Below are positions 34,308-43,569 of a stretch of 64,000 nt of DNA, piece by piece. Position 1 is the stretch's first letter, and each line of letters opens with the position of its first letter. The DNA is from Mucilaginibacter mallensis (lineage in GTDB: Bacteria > Bacteroidota > Bacteroidia > Sphingobacteriales > Sphingobacteriaceae): contig NZ_LT629740.1 in assembly GCF_900105165.1 (NCBI RefSeq), positions 3,224,001-3,288,000 on the forward strand, given 5' to 3'. The notes below the pieces were generated by a model. It saw only the letters and a program-made list of their open reading frames with translations, did no database searches and had not been told where the DNA came from. The translations under genes were made by a program, and so were the position numbers.

Positions 34308-35969
34308 TTATTTAAATACGTAAGGTACTGGTGCGTCTAATAATTTAGGATCGCTGGTGGTTTCTGTGGCTGGTATAGGCAGCTGGAAATCTGCATTACT
34401 TGGCGTATATGCCTGGTGATAAATAGTTTTGCGATCACTTGCATAAGTACCCCTCTCCTGCTGGCTGATGATGGTAATAGCTTTTGGATGCTGATTGGTA
34501 AGGATACCATTCCATCCGTCCAAACGGCCAAGGTCATACCAGTAGTCATTTTCAATAGCAAACTCGATCCTTCTTTCAGCCAGAATATCATCCCTTACTA
34601 TAGTTGTTGGAACTGTAGGGTTGTATGTCGCATCATAATTAGGGTTTTGTACAGTATGATTTCTATTGATTTCCGTGATAGGTGCCAGGTTTGCCCTCTT
34701 TCTGATGGTGTTGATATAACCCAGCGCATTTGGATCTGTTGAGGTAGTATTGTTACCCATTATAGCTTCAGCCGCTATTAAATAAACCTCGGCGTAACGC
34801 ATTAAATAGGTATTATTGGCTGCAGACTGAGCTGCACCAATACCACCGTTATCAGCAGGCGTACCAACCACATATTTTTTTATAGCACCATCGCCGCCTT
34901 GTGCATCAACAGTAGCCGGAACAGTGTACCCGCCAGATGCTGCATCAAGTTCAGGATAAAAATCACCGGCTTCCATTAATGTACCGTGCAAACGGGCATC
35001 GCCCGCTTCATATGCATTTTGCAGATCGGGTGTTGGCCCAAGCACGGCATAACCGTCTCCAGTACCAGTAATAACGGTACTGTAAGCTAAGGAAGCCTGT
35101 TGCGGGTTTCCGTGGCCATATGATGCCCCACCGGCCCATTGTATCTGGCAAATACTTTCTTCGTTGTTATTATTAGCGGTTTTGTATAAATCATTATAGG
35201 TTTTGCCAGCAATGTCTATCCCATATAATTTAAACTCGCCGCTTTGTATTACCTTTTGAGCTTCAGCAAGTGCATCGGTATAATCCTGCATGTACAAGTA
35301 AACTTTTGCAAGCATAGCTGATGCCGATCCGCTTGATACATGGCCCTGGGTTGTTGAACCTGTCCTGATCATTGCTGTACAATTAGCTTCGGCAAATTTC
35401 AGATCATTGATAATGAACTTGTACACGTCAGCAATGTTGTTTCTGGGAACCTGGAAATTACCTAGAAAATCGCTTCCATTTTCAATTATAGGAACAGCTC
35501 CCCATAACCTGACAATATGAAAATAGCCCATTGCACGCATAAAATGCGCTTCGCCAAGCGCGTTATTCACTACCGATTTGGTAACAGTTGATGCTACCTT
35601 GGCAGGCATGTAATTGATCAAAGCGTTCGATTGCTCAACCACTGTCCATAATGAGGCCCATGCAGCTCCGTTTTGTGTATTCAGGTTAGTTACCGTGAAC
35701 TGCCCAAAATCAGATACGTCGCTTGAATAGCTGCGCCCGTTTCCACTTGTCATTTCGCATACTGCCCAACCTGCTTTAGCGGCATAACTGAACCACACCG
35801 AGTTGTAAAGGCCATTGGTGCTGGCTGCTACCTGTGCATCTGTTTGATAAAAGTTATCGAGCGTTATGGCACTTTCGGGCGGGCGGTTAAAGAAATCCTT
35901 TTTACAGCCTGTGACAGCAAAAATGCTCATCAACGCGGCGCCGATTAAATATTTTATATTTGTTTTCAT
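34308..35969 (-). CDS. susD: SusD/RagB-family nutrient-binding outer membrane lipoprotein
   Basis: 553 residues. Lipobox at SIFAVTGCKKDFF; then RPPESAITLDNFYQTDAQV, the conserved N-terminus of mature SusD proteins. TPR-like helices (EAHFMRAMGYFHIVRLWG), the LMRYAEVYLIAAEA motif and the C-terminal RRIEFAIENDYWYDLGRL are all family hallmarks. SusD caps the SusC barrel and binds the glycan. It lies 20 bases after susC and 9 before the surface protein. Ligand is unknown. The symbol is given by family, not by demonstrated starch use. Confidence 0.95.
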   Translation of the reverse strand: MKTNIKYLIGAALMSIFAVTGCKKDFFNRPPESAITLDNFYQTDAQVAASTNGLYNSVWFSYAAKAGWAVCEMTSGNGRSYSSDVSDFGQFTVTNLNTQNGAAWASLWTVVEQSNALINYMPAKVASTVTKSVVNNALGEAHFMRAMGYFHIVRLWGAVPIIENGSDFLGNFQVPRNNIADVYKFIINDLKFAEANCTAMIRTGSTTQGHVSSGSASAMLAKVYLYMQDYTDALAEAQKVIQSGEFKLYGIDIAGKTYNDLYKTANNNNEESICQIQWAGGASYGHGNPQQASLAYSTVITGTGDGYAVLGPTPDLQNAYEAGDARLHGTLMEAGDFYPELDAASGGYTVPATVDAQGGDGAIKKYVVGTPADNGGIGAAQSAANNTYLMRYAEVYLIAAEAIMGNNTTSTDPNALGYINTIRKRANLAPITEINRNHTVQNPNYDATYNPTVPTTIVRDDILAERRIEFAIENDYWYDLGRLDGWNGILTNQHPKAITIISQQERGTYASDRKTIYHQAYTPSNADFQLPIPATETTSDPKLLDAPVPYVFK

Positions 35970-35989
35970 GTCAAAAATTCCTTTTTATG

Positions 35990-38900
35990 TTAAAACTCAG
36001 CGTTAATACCGAATGTGATCGTTCTTGGCGAAGGGTATCGTCCTAAGTCGACATTCGTTAAGAACACATTTTGATTTTGTTGGCCTACTTCAGGGTCCAG
36101 ACCTTTATAACCGGTTATTACCAACACATTTTGAGCGCTGCAATAAACTTTTAGCTTGCTCATAGCAACATATTTTGCCCAGGCCTCGGGTAAATTATAT
36201 CCTAACTGAACGTTTTGCAGCCGCAGGTAAGAAGCGCTTTGCAAAAACCTGTCAGACATTTCAAGGTTATAATTTTGTCCGCCTTTTGGTGCCGGTATAT
36301 TTGAGTTTGGATTGCTAGGGGTCCAGTAATTAGCTGAAGAAGCCAGCTGGTTTACATATAATGAATTTAAACTGCCAATAGCATAATCCAGGGCGTTTAA
36401 TATTTTACCACCATACGATCCCTGGAAGAAGATGTTTAAATAAAATGCCTTATAGCTGAAGTTATTTGTAAAGCCATATGTAAAAGTTGGATTGGGATTA
36501 CCTAAGTAAGTACGGTCACTTGCATCAATCTTTCCATCGTGGTTTTCATCAACATATTGTATATCACCCAACCATGTACCTGATGTGCCATTCGCAATTG
36601 GCTGGCCAAACTGTACAGGTGCACTTAATAGCTGTTGCGCAGTTTTAAAAATACCTTTTACCTTATAGCCATAAAACTCGCCGATAGGCTCACCAACCGC
36701 TGTTTGTGTAACAGGTAATTGCAGGTAACCATTAGTTATTTGCCCAATAATAGGTGTATTAGCCACCAGCGATATTACCTTATTGGTGTAATGTGAGAAC
36801 GTTACAGTAGTGTTCCAGGTAAAATCCTTTGTATTTATATTTCTGCTATTGATGCTAAATTCAAACCCTTTATTATTAACCTGACCACCGTTAACATACT
36901 CTGATGATATACCGCCAAGGTAAGTAGCATCGCCGGTTAAGAAAGTTGGTAGTGGCTCCTGGAAAAGGAAGTTTTTAGAAGTTTTGTTATACCAGTCAAA
37001 AGACACATCAATTCTGTTGATCAAACTAAAATCAACACCAATGTCTGTTTGGATGGATGTTTGCCATTTCAGGTTTGGATTTGGATATTTATCAATAAAG
37101 AAACCGGTTCCAAGGCCCGTGGTAACAGGCGTAAGTGCCGCTCCGTATTCATAACCGGGTATATCCTGGTTACCTACTTCACCCCAGCCTACCCTGAATT
37201 TGATGTTATCAGCAATCTTTTTGGTATCTGCCATAAATGGCTCATCAGATATACGCCATGAACCTGCAACTGACGGGAAATAACCGGTTTGGTGCCCCGG
37301 AGCAAAGTTTGATGATTTATCAGAACGGATAGTTGCGGTTAAGCTATACTTATTGTTATAGGTATAAATACCGCGGGCATATGCTGATTCAAGTACACCG
37401 CTGCCTTTATATTCACTATTTTGTGCGCTTGCGGCATCGCCTAAATTAAGTGTTTGCAGTTCATTGCTGAAAAATGTTTGGCGGGAGCCGCTTATACCAT
37501 TCCAGGTTGATTCACTTACTTCGTGACCTAATAACGCTGTTAAATTACTTTTACCGAAGGTATGGTTATAGGTTAAGTACTCTTTCCATGACCAGTACAG
37601 GCTCTGCTGCCAGCTTTCGCTCAATGTTGCGGTTGGATTGGTTAAAATACCATAAACATAGGTTGGGTTAAATAAACGGCTATCTGAGAAATTAAAATCA
37701 CCACCTAGCTCTGATCTTAAGGTCAGATCCGGGATAAAACGGATATCACCATAAAAGTTTGCGTTCACCTCGTTCCTTACCAGGTTATTTGTTCTTTGTA
37801 AGGCCTGGGCTACCGGATTAATTGTACCATATAACTGGTTAGCCTGTGGGCCCGCGAATGTTCCATCGGGATTATAAACCGCCTGATCGGGCGCACTCAG
37901 TAAAGCATTATACACTATACCGCCATTATCACTTAACCCCTGGTTTTCTTCAGTACGGCTCAATGCCATAGTTTCGCCCAGTTTAAGCCAGTCCTTTACA
38001 GTAGCATTTACATTTGTGCGGAACGAATAACGCTTAAAATTTGATCCAAGAATTGTTCCATCCTGTTTTAGAAACCCACCGGATAAGTAATAATCAACCT
38101 TATCAGTAGCTCCTGATACAGACAGATTATGATTTTGCATTGGTGCCGTCTGGAATACTGCTTTCTGCCAGTTGGTTCCGGGGCCTAATACGCTTGGATC
38201 GGCAAATTCACCTCTGGGTGCAACCTGGTAAATTGCAGCCATCTGGTTTTCAAGACTTGCATATTGCTGCAGATCCATCATTTTTAAGAAATGGCCTTGT
38301 TGCTGTACACCATAATAGCCATCGTAATTAAGATGAGCATTACCTTTTTTACCACGCTTAGTAGTAATAATAATTACACCATTTGAGGCACGGCTACCAT
38401 AAATTGCGGTTGCAGATGCATCTTTTAATACATCAATTGATGCAACATCATTAGGGTTAAGTAACGATAGCGGGCTAACAGCGTTTTCGCCATTATTTTG
38501 GTTTTGATTGGCAGTTTGGCCACTGGTAGAATAATTATTAGCATCGCCTGATACTTCAATACCATCAATTACATACAATGGTTCATTTGAGCCCGACAGG
38601 TTACCTATACCCCTTATATGCACCGAAGCAGCACTACCCGGTGCACCGGTACCTTCGGTAACTGTAACACCGGCAGCCCTGCCCTGCAGCATCTGATCAA
38701 TACTAACCTGCGGTACATCCTGTATATCTTTAGCCGTAACTGATGATATTGCACCGTTTACATCACCCCTTTTTTGCTGGCCATAACCAATAACAACAAC
38801 ATCATTTAAATTTTGAGTGGTTTCCTTTAAAATAATGTTCAGTTGCGTGCTTTTATTTACAGGTACTTCCTGCGGGGCAAAACCTACATAGGTAAAAACC

Positions 38901-39433
38901 AGTATAGCATTTTCATTCGCCACTATGATCTTAAAATTTCCACGGCTATCACTGGTAACAAAATTCTGGGTACCCTTTTCCCTTACTGTTACCCCCGGTA
39001 ATAATGAGTTTTTATCATCCGTTATTTTACCTGTAACAGCTATAGCAACAGGCAGTTCATTTGTGGCGTTTACCTTTTTTGTTATTAAAATGGTTTTATT
39101 ATCAATCACATAGGTTAATGCCTGATCGTTAAAGCATTCGTCAAGCGCTTGCTTTAGTGATGCATCTTTGAGATCAAGGCTTACTTTTTTTGCTGATTTT
39201 AGGTCATCGGCATTATACAAAAAGTCGTAATTGGTTTGTTTGTGTATCTTTTCGAACACCTCTTTTAAAGAAGCATTATTAACTCGCAAAACTACCTTTT
39301 GAGCATAGGTTGTGGCAAAGCCCTGCAAAAAAGTGGTCATTAGTAAAATTAGCGTTATCTTCATGACAAGCAGAGTTTTATAAATACAGCTACGAGGCTT
39401 GCTGCACATAAATTCAGTAAAATTTTTATACAT
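35990..39433 (-). CDS. susC: SusC/RagA-family TonB-dependent transporter with STN signalling domain
   Basis: 1,147 residues. An N-terminal signal/hydrophobic stretch (MKITLILLMTTFLQGFATTYAQ) is followed by an STN domain (about 45-120; LKEVFEKIHKQTNYDFLYNA), which contacts a FecR anti-sigma. A carboxypeptidase-like domain (TGKITDDKNSLLPGVTVREKG), the plug with DVVVIGYGQQKR and GYGxxx-type SusC box, DVLKDASATAIYGSRASNG and a 22-strand beta-barrel ending FGINAEF follow. It imports oligosaccharides with TonB energy. The STN domain plus the FecR and sigma genes upstream make it a trans-envelope signalling transporter. ATG at 39433 or 39409 could be the start. Confidence 0.95.
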   Translation of the reverse strand: MYKNFTEFMCSKPRSCIYKTLLVMKITLILLMTTFLQGFATTYAQKVVLRVNNASLKEVFEKIHKQTNYDFLYNADDLKSAKKVSLDLKDASLKQALDECFNDQALTYVIDNKTILITKKVNATNELPVAIAVTGKITDDKNSLLPGVTVREKGTQNFVTSDSRGNFKIIVANENAILVFTYVGFAPQEVPVNKSTQLNIILKETTQNLNDVVVIGYGQQKRGDVNGAISSVTAKDIQDVPQVSIDQMLQGRAAGVTVTEGTGAPGSAASVHIRGIGNLSGSNEPLYVIDGIEVSGDANNYSTSGQTANQNQNNGENAVSPLSLLNPNDVASIDVLKDASATAIYGSRASNGVIIITTKRGKKGNAHLNYDGYYGVQQQGHFLKMMDLQQYASLENQMAAIYQVAPRGEFADPSVLGPGTNWQKAVFQTAPMQNHNLSVSGATDKVDYYLSGGFLKQDGTILGSNFKRYSFRTNVNATVKDWLKLGETMALSRTEENQGLSDNGGIVYNALLSAPDQAVYNPDGTFAGPQANQLYGTINPVAQALQRTNNLVRNEVNANFYGDIRFIPDLTLRSELGGDFNFSDSRLFNPTYVYGILTNPTATLSESWQQSLYWSWKEYLTYNHTFGKSNLTALLGHEVSESTWNGISGSRQTFFSNELQTLNLGDAASAQNSEYKGSGVLESAYARGIYTYNNKYSLTATIRSDKSSNFAPGHQTGYFPSVAGSWRISDEPFMADTKKIADNIKFRVGWGEVGNQDIPGYEYGAALTPVTTGLGTGFFIDKYPNPNLKWQTSIQTDIGVDFSLINRIDVSFDWYNKTSKNFLFQEPLPTFLTGDATYLGGISSEYVNGGQVNNKGFEFSINSRNINTKDFTWNTTVTFSHYTNKVISLVANTPIIGQITNGYLQLPVTQTAVGEPIGEFYGYKVKGIFKTAQQLLSAPVQFGQPIANGTSGTWLGDIQYVDENHDGKIDASDRTYLGNPNPTFTYGFTNNFSYKAFYLNIFFQGSYGGKILNALDYAIGSLNSLYVNQLASSANYWTPSNPNSNIPAPKGGQNYNLEMSDRFLQSASYLRLQNVQLGYNLPEAWAKYVAMSKLKVYCSAQNVLVITGYKGLDPEVGQQNQNVFLTNVDLGRYPSPRTITFGINAEF

Positions 39434-39509
39434 TTGAGTTTGGATTAATAATTATTGATTGTTTCAACTACAATTTGATTAATGGTCTGAATGCCAGCAT
39501 TGGCTTAAG

Positions 39510-39534
39510 CCAGGGGCGGTACGAACGCTCCTGG
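39510..39534. other. hairpin in the susC leader
   Basis: CCAGGGGCG and CGCTCCTGG pair (one mismatch) around GTACGAA, between the fecR stop and the susC start. On the minus strand no T-run follows, so it is more likely a leader structure than a terminator; on the plus strand a short T-run follows, but no gene ends there. Confidence 0.45.
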
Positions 39535-39569
39535 TTTTATTATTCAGAAAAGAAGAGTTTTGAGTAGAG

Positions 39570-40775
39570 TTACTTCATTACTATCACCCTCCTTCCCTCA
39601 ATCTCAAAGTGAACTTTTCCTAATTTTTCCAGATAATGCAACAGATCGGCAAGGCTTTTTGAACGGTCATATATCCCGCCAAACTGCTGATCTTTTATAT
39701 TGTCTTTATATTCCACATCCACATCATACCAGCGCGAAACCCTTTTCATAATATCGGTTATGTTTTCATCATTAAAACTGAAATAACCATTTTTCCAGGC
39801 CATAACCTGTTCAATATCAGCAGGCAAAATATGAATATCATTATTACCTTCAGGCACAACAGCCTGCTGGCCTGGCTTTAATAATGACAATGAATTATTT
39901 TTTGTTACCTGTACCGATCCCTCAAGCAGTGTAGCTGTTATATTATCATCATTATTATAGGCCGCTATGTTAAAATGCGTACCCAACACCCTTACCTGTA
40001 CGTTATTCATGCTTACATAAAATGGCTTCTCCTTATTTTTCGCTACTTCAAAATATGCTTCGCCGGTTAACTTAACGCGGCGTTCGTTACCGGTAAATGC
40101 AACCGGATAACTTATTGAAGAAGCTGAATTTAACCAAACCTTAGTGCCATCAGATAATACAACCTGGTATTGGCCACCCCTCGGAGTTGATAAGGTATTT
40201 ATCGCATTTTCGTCGGCTGATGAGCTGTTACTGCCCGGGCTATTTTTGTAAACAAGTTGGGCATTATGGATTGTGCGGACATTGGATGACCCTAAACTTG
40301 CAAGAACCCTGTTTGCTGAGTTATTAAGTACTATAATTTTATTATTCGACAAGGTTAAGGTAGCCCTGTTACCCCCCGGTACTATAATAGCTTTATTGGT
40401 ATTGCTTGCCAGCTTGTTATTGTCTGTACGATGTGTATTAAGTGTTTTAAATAAGGCAATTGAAATACAGATTAAAAGTATAGCAGCTACGCTGAACCAC
40501 TGTTTTTTAAAAAATTTAATTACAAGGGATTGTTGCCTGTACTCAGTTTGAGGGATATGAAATCTTTTATCAGATTTTATGCGTTGAAAAACCTGGGTTG
40601 CCTCTGTTTCACCAAGTGCCGGGCCGTTATTAAGGTTAAACCGGTGATGGTCTAATAGTTCAGTAACTTTTTCAGGATTAGCATCTATATATTTAATTAA
40701 CTCCACGCAATCCTCAGGATCTATTGAGTTATTAAAATACTGATACAGTAAACGCTTAAGTTTATCCTCATCCAT
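39570..40775 (-). CDS. FecR-family anti-sigma factor
   Basis: 401 residues. The N-terminal cytoplasmic part is acidic and helical (DEDKLKRLLYQYFNNSID). One membrane helix is at about residue 92-110 (WFSVAAILLICISIALFKTL). The periplasmic FecR domain has STPRGGQYQVVLSDGTKVWLNSASSISYPVAF and RRVKLTGEAYFEVAKN, and the C-terminus an STN-like fold (YDVDVEYKDNIKDQQFGG). It holds the sigma factor until the SusC STN domain signals ligand. It is 91 bases after the sigma gene. Confidence 0.93.
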   Translation of the reverse strand: MDEDKLKRLLYQYFNNSIDPEDCVELIKYIDANPEKVTELLDHHRFNLNNGPALGETEATQVFQRIKSDKRFHIPQTEYRQQSLVIKFFKKQWFSVAAILLICISIALFKTLNTHRTDNNKLASNTNKAIIVPGGNRATLTLSNNKIIVLNNSANRVLASLGSSNVRTIHNAQLVYKNSPGSNSSSADENAINTLSTPRGGQYQVVLSDGTKVWLNSASSISYPVAFTGNERRVKLTGEAYFEVAKNKEKPFYVSMNNVQVRVLGTHFNIAAYNNDDNITATLLEGSVQVTKNNSLSLLKPGQQAVVPEGNNDIHILPADIEQVMAWKNGYFSFNDENITDIMKRVSRWYDVDVEYKDNIKDQQFGGIYDRSKSLADLLHYLEKLGKVHFEIEGRRVIVMK

Positions 40776-40865
40776 GATTATTCAATGTTTATAATTGGGC
40801 CCTTTTGAAGGGCTGGTTATATATAGAACACGGAACTTATGGGATAGGACTAGTGGAATTAGAAA

Positions 40866-41471
40866 TTATTTTGAAAATAATACTATTATAATAGATATGA
40901 GGTACGAAAAGTTAAGATTAGCCTTTATAGTTTTAAGCGCCTGTACCATATGATTTTTTACCGTATTGGGCGATATGCTCAACTGATCGGCAATCTCCTT
41001 GTGCGAAAGGCCATCAACACGGCTTAGCTTATATATTAGCTGTTGTTGCCTTGGGAGCTGATTAATTAGTTTTTCGGTGATCTGTTCCAGGTCATTTGCA
41101 TATATATTTTCCTCAGTAGCATTATATACTTCCTCAATATTTGAAATCAGTTTATCGGTAAGACTGGTTGACCGGGAGATCTCCCTTATTAAATTTAACG
41201 ATAATCTTTTAGAGATAAGTGACAGATATGACCATATATCACCTTCGGTATCAAGCGATTCCCTATTAAGCCATAGCTTTATAAAGGTTTCCTGTACAAT
41301 TTCTTCACTCCAGTCCTTACCCTTTAAATAATGGAATGCAAGCCTGTAAACTTTTTGAGCATACTGATCATAGATTTTTTTAAATGCATCTTCATCACCC
41401 AAAATTAGCTTTTGAATTTGATTATTATTAACTACAACCTTGTCTGTATCAAAGGGTATAACTGGCATCAT
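40866..41471 (-). CDS. ECF RNA polymerase sigma factor (FecI-type, sigma-70 family)
   Basis: 201 residues. Sigma region 2 is at about 35-100 (KIYDQYAQKVYRLAFHYLKGKDWSEEIVQETFIKLW) and region 4 at about 135-190 (LPRQQQLIYKLSRVDGLSHKEIADQLSISPNTVKNHM). It is the first gene of the minus-strand PUL and should activate susC transcription when released by FecR. Two 14-bp palindromes lie about 220-255 bases upstream. A C-terminal hydrophobic tail (FSYLISIIIVLFSK) is unusual for a soluble sigma factor, but is seen in several Bacteroidota homologues. Confidence 0.93.
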   Translation of the reverse strand: MMPVIPFDTDKVVVNNNQIQKLILGDEDAFKKIYDQYAQKVYRLAFHYLKGKDWSEEIVQETFIKLWLNRESLDTEGDIWSYLSLISKRLSLNLIREISRSTSLTDKLISNIEEVYNATEENIYANDLEQITEKLINQLPRQQQLIYKLSRVDGLSHKEIADQLSISPNTVKNHMVQALKTIKANLNFSYLISIIIVLFSK

Positions 41472-41989
41472 AAATAATCATCTATTACCTCACTGGTATC
41501 AATAAGTTTTATTTAAATAAGCCAATACCTCTCCGTTCTTAAATAATAACGGCTAAGGATTAAACCATACGGAGATACCAACTCCTCTGGAAATTTGAGC
41601 TCTTTAAATTTTATTAAATAGGTTTTGCTGCTGTTTGTAAAAACGCAGTATAATTGTAAAGTAAAATTATAGCTGTTGCCGGTTAAGCAATAGCAAATTT
41701 GTTAAGTTCTCTAACAAATTTGTTAAATGTGTTTTGCCTGATTCATTTAACAAACTGAAAAGAAACCGATTGTTAAAGATATATAAAGCCATTTAATATT
41801 ACATAGAAGTATTATAAATATTTATATATATTATTACTTCTACAAGAAGCTAAATGCTTTTAAAACTTGTTACCACACGGATTAATTAATACATTTTTCT
41901 AAAAATATATTAATTGATTTAATAAATTGATAATTAAAATTTTAGAGGTATTTTTATATTAATTATCAACCAAATATTAAACCAACCTT
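41472..41989. other. 518-base AT-rich divergent intergenic region
   Basis: It separates the sigma gene (minus) from the holin-like gene (plus). No ORF or RNA gene was recognised. Tandem palindromes occur at 41691-41725; the 41780-41960 stretch is extremely AT-rich. Promoters for both directions are expected here but no clear TAnnTTTG box was found. Confidence 0.7.
41691..41725. promoter_or_regulatory. two tandem 14-bp palindromes, candidate operators
   Basis: TAACAAATTTGTTA (41712-41725) is a perfect palindrome, and TAGCAAATTTGTTA (41691-41704) is a one-base variant, starting exactly 21 bases apart, about two helical turns. Together they also form an 11-bp perfect inverted repeat with a 7-base loop. 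A dimeric regulator bound cooperatively to both is a plausible reading. Confidence 0.45.
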
Positions 41990-42613
41990 ATGCTGCGAAA
42001 ACTATTACACGTTTCTGAAGATAAAGTCTCCTATCTTCAGATCATAGGATTCAGCACGATCCTGCTCTGCTTACTTTATATGTTTTATGAGCAAATATTC
42101 GGCACAATAACCGGTGCGAACATTGCAATTGTATTTTTCACTATAATGCTGGGATTTTCATTCGCTTTTCCTGAATTATTACGCGATTCAAATAAAGGGA
42201 TAAGCACTATGCGTATTGCGGTATTTATGATGATCAATGTTATTTGCATGTTACTGCTAAAGATAGGCTGGGAAAAACACGATTTAAAAGCTATAGGGCT
42301 TGACGAATACTGGATGGGTGTTATAGCCTTCGTTTTTGGCGCTAAAGCAACACAATCATACTTTGAAAGCAAATTGGCTGCCGTATCCTCTACCCTTCAA
42401 TCAACACAAATGACAACAACTACATTAACACCTCCACCAATATCTGCACCGGTAACAACAACCACATCAACTATGTCATCACCAATTACATCAATTGCCA
42501 CACCTCCCGTATCAACCATCTACAATGATGAAAATTTGGATGGTTGCGGTATCCAGTCAACAACTTTAACAGGGAATGCCGATCTGCCGGCATCGGAAGG
42601 AGGAATGCAATAA
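41990..42613 (+). CDS. holin-like small membrane protein
   Basis: 207 residues. Four hydrophobic segments (about 19-37, 43-61, 75-93, 105-120), beginning YLQIIGFSTILLCLLYMFYE, followed by a Thr/Pro/Ser-rich tail of about 75 residues with no known domain. It does not match a named family that I recognise. The stop TAA overlaps the ATG of the amidase (TAATG), so the two are cotranslated; small membrane protein plus peptidoglycan amidase is the layout of phage or phage-derived lysis cassettes. The holin role is an inference from this layout and the helix number. No other phage gene is near. Confidence 0.6.
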   Translation: MLRKLLHVSEDKVSYLQIIGFSTILLCLLYMFYEQIFGTITGANIAIVFFTIMLGFSFAFPELLRDSNKGISTMRIAVFMMINVICMLLLKIGWEKHDLKAIGLDEYWMGVIAFVFGAKATQSYFESKLAAVSSTLQSTQMTTTTLTPPPISAPVTTTTSTMSSPITSIATPPVSTIYNDENLDGCGIQSTTLTGNADLPASEGGMQ

Positions 42614-43401
42614 TGGCTTATTCATTAACATGGTTACCGGATGTTTTAACAAACGCGGGCCTGAAAGTAGCTTTACAGCCCGGATGGGAAACCCGGGGAC
42701 ATGGTGATATGGGCAAAGTATTGGGCGTACTCTGTCATCATACAGGTACTACCAATCTAACCCAAAATATGCCCTCATTAGATGTGCTGATTAATGGCAG
42801 GCCTGATCTTGCGGGTCCGCTTTCACAGCTTGGCCTTGGCAGGGATGGGACTTATTATGTGGTTGCAGCCGGCCGGTGTTACCATGCCGGTGCAGGTAAA
42901 TGGCAGGGTATTACTACAGGCAATACCAGCTTCATAGGCATTGAAGCCGAAAATACAGGAGGCCGCAATGACTCTCCATGGCCGGCAGTACAAATGGATG
43001 CTTATCAGCGTGGGGTAGCCGCTATATTAACACATATTGGCAAAGGTGTTGAATTTTGCGCAGGCCATAAAGAATATGCTTTGCCTGTAGGTCGTAAAAC
43101 TGACCCGGATTTTGATATGGTTGTTTTTCGTGCAGCTGTAAGCGCTATATTAAACGGAACAGCCCCTGCGCCTGTATTAATACCCGTGGTTGAACCAACA
43201 GCACCCGGCAGGGCCACGCTTCGCCGCGGCATACCAAATGATCCTGTTTTAGTTAAGATAGTGCAAGCCAAGGTTGGTGTAACACCTGATGGCAATTTCG
43301 GGCCAAAAACCGAAGCCGCTGTACGTGCTTTTCAATTAGCCCATGGCGCTGTTCCTGATGGTATTGTGGGTCCGAAAACATGGGCATTAATAACATCGTG
43401 A
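42613..43401 (+). CDS. N-acetylmuramoyl-L-alanine amidase with peptidoglycan-binding domain (endolysin-like)
   Basis: 262 residues from ATG at 42613; the open frame extends upstream but the overlap with the previous stop and the phage-like MAYSLTWLPDVL start support this choice. An Amidase_2-type zinc domain spans about 20-185: VLCHHTGTTN (His42, His43), YHAGAGKWQG, GIEAENTGG and CAGHKEYALPVGRKTDPDF. A PG_binding_1 domain at about 195-262 has VKIVQAKVGVTPDGNFGPKTEAAVRAFQ. No signal peptide is seen, so access to peptidoglycan would need the holin-like partner. It is isolated from other phage genes and followed by a 120-bp repeat. Confidence 0.85.
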   Translation: MAYSLTWLPDVLTNAGLKVALQPGWETRGHGDMGKVLGVLCHHTGTTNLTQNMPSLDVLINGRPDLAGPLSQLGLGRDGTYYVVAAGRCYHAGAGKWQGITTGNTSFIGIEAENTGGRNDSPWPAVQMDAYQRGVAAILTHIGKGVEFCAGHKEYALPVGRKTDPDFDMVVFRAAVSAILNGTAPAPVLIPVVEPTAPGRATLRRGIPNDPVLVKIVQAKVGVTPDGNFGPKTEAAVRAFQLAHGAVPDGIVGPKTWALITS

Positions 43402-43422
43402 TCTCCTTTATACCAGCAATAT

Positions 43423-43542
43423 ACTAGTGTCAAGTCAATAGTCTTTAGTTATAAGTCTAAAGCCAGATTTCGTTCTTTTTGAATTTTGACTCAAGACTTT
43501 AGGCTTACGACTAGCGATATTTTATGATTGACACGAACTAGT
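43423..43542 (-). repeat. 120-bp palindromic repeat element, copy B
   Basis: Inverted copy of 10365-10485. It starts and ends with ACTAGT, giving terminal inverted repeats (ACTAGTGTCAAGTCAAT and ACTAGTTCGTGTCAAT), with inner arms TAGTTATAAGTCTAAAGCC and its near complement. It lies between the convergent endolysin and LacI genes, 22 bases after the former. Confidence 0.85.
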
Positions 43543-43569
43543 GCGGATCAGCCAGCGTATTATACCTTA

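Noticed and set aside
41690..41725. The 11-bp inverted repeat with 7-base loop as an intrinsic terminator
   Set aside because: It lies upstream of both divergent genes, is AT-rich and lacks a T-run after the stem, so a regulatory site is more likely.
42544..42612. N-terminal extension of the amidase from 42544
   Set aside because: The extension overlaps the upstream gene, is rich in Arg/Asn without features, and the ATG at 42613 forms the TAATG coupling.
41990..43401. A prophage around the holin/endolysin-like pair
   Set aside because: No capsid, tail, terminase, integrase or phage repressor genes flank it; the neighbours are a PUL and a xyl operon.
10365..43542. The region between the two inverted 120-bp repeats as a composite transposon or genomic island
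   Set aside because: No transposase or integrase is present, the repeats occur at convergent gene ends as REP elements do, and the enclosed genes include housekeeping lysC and purU.
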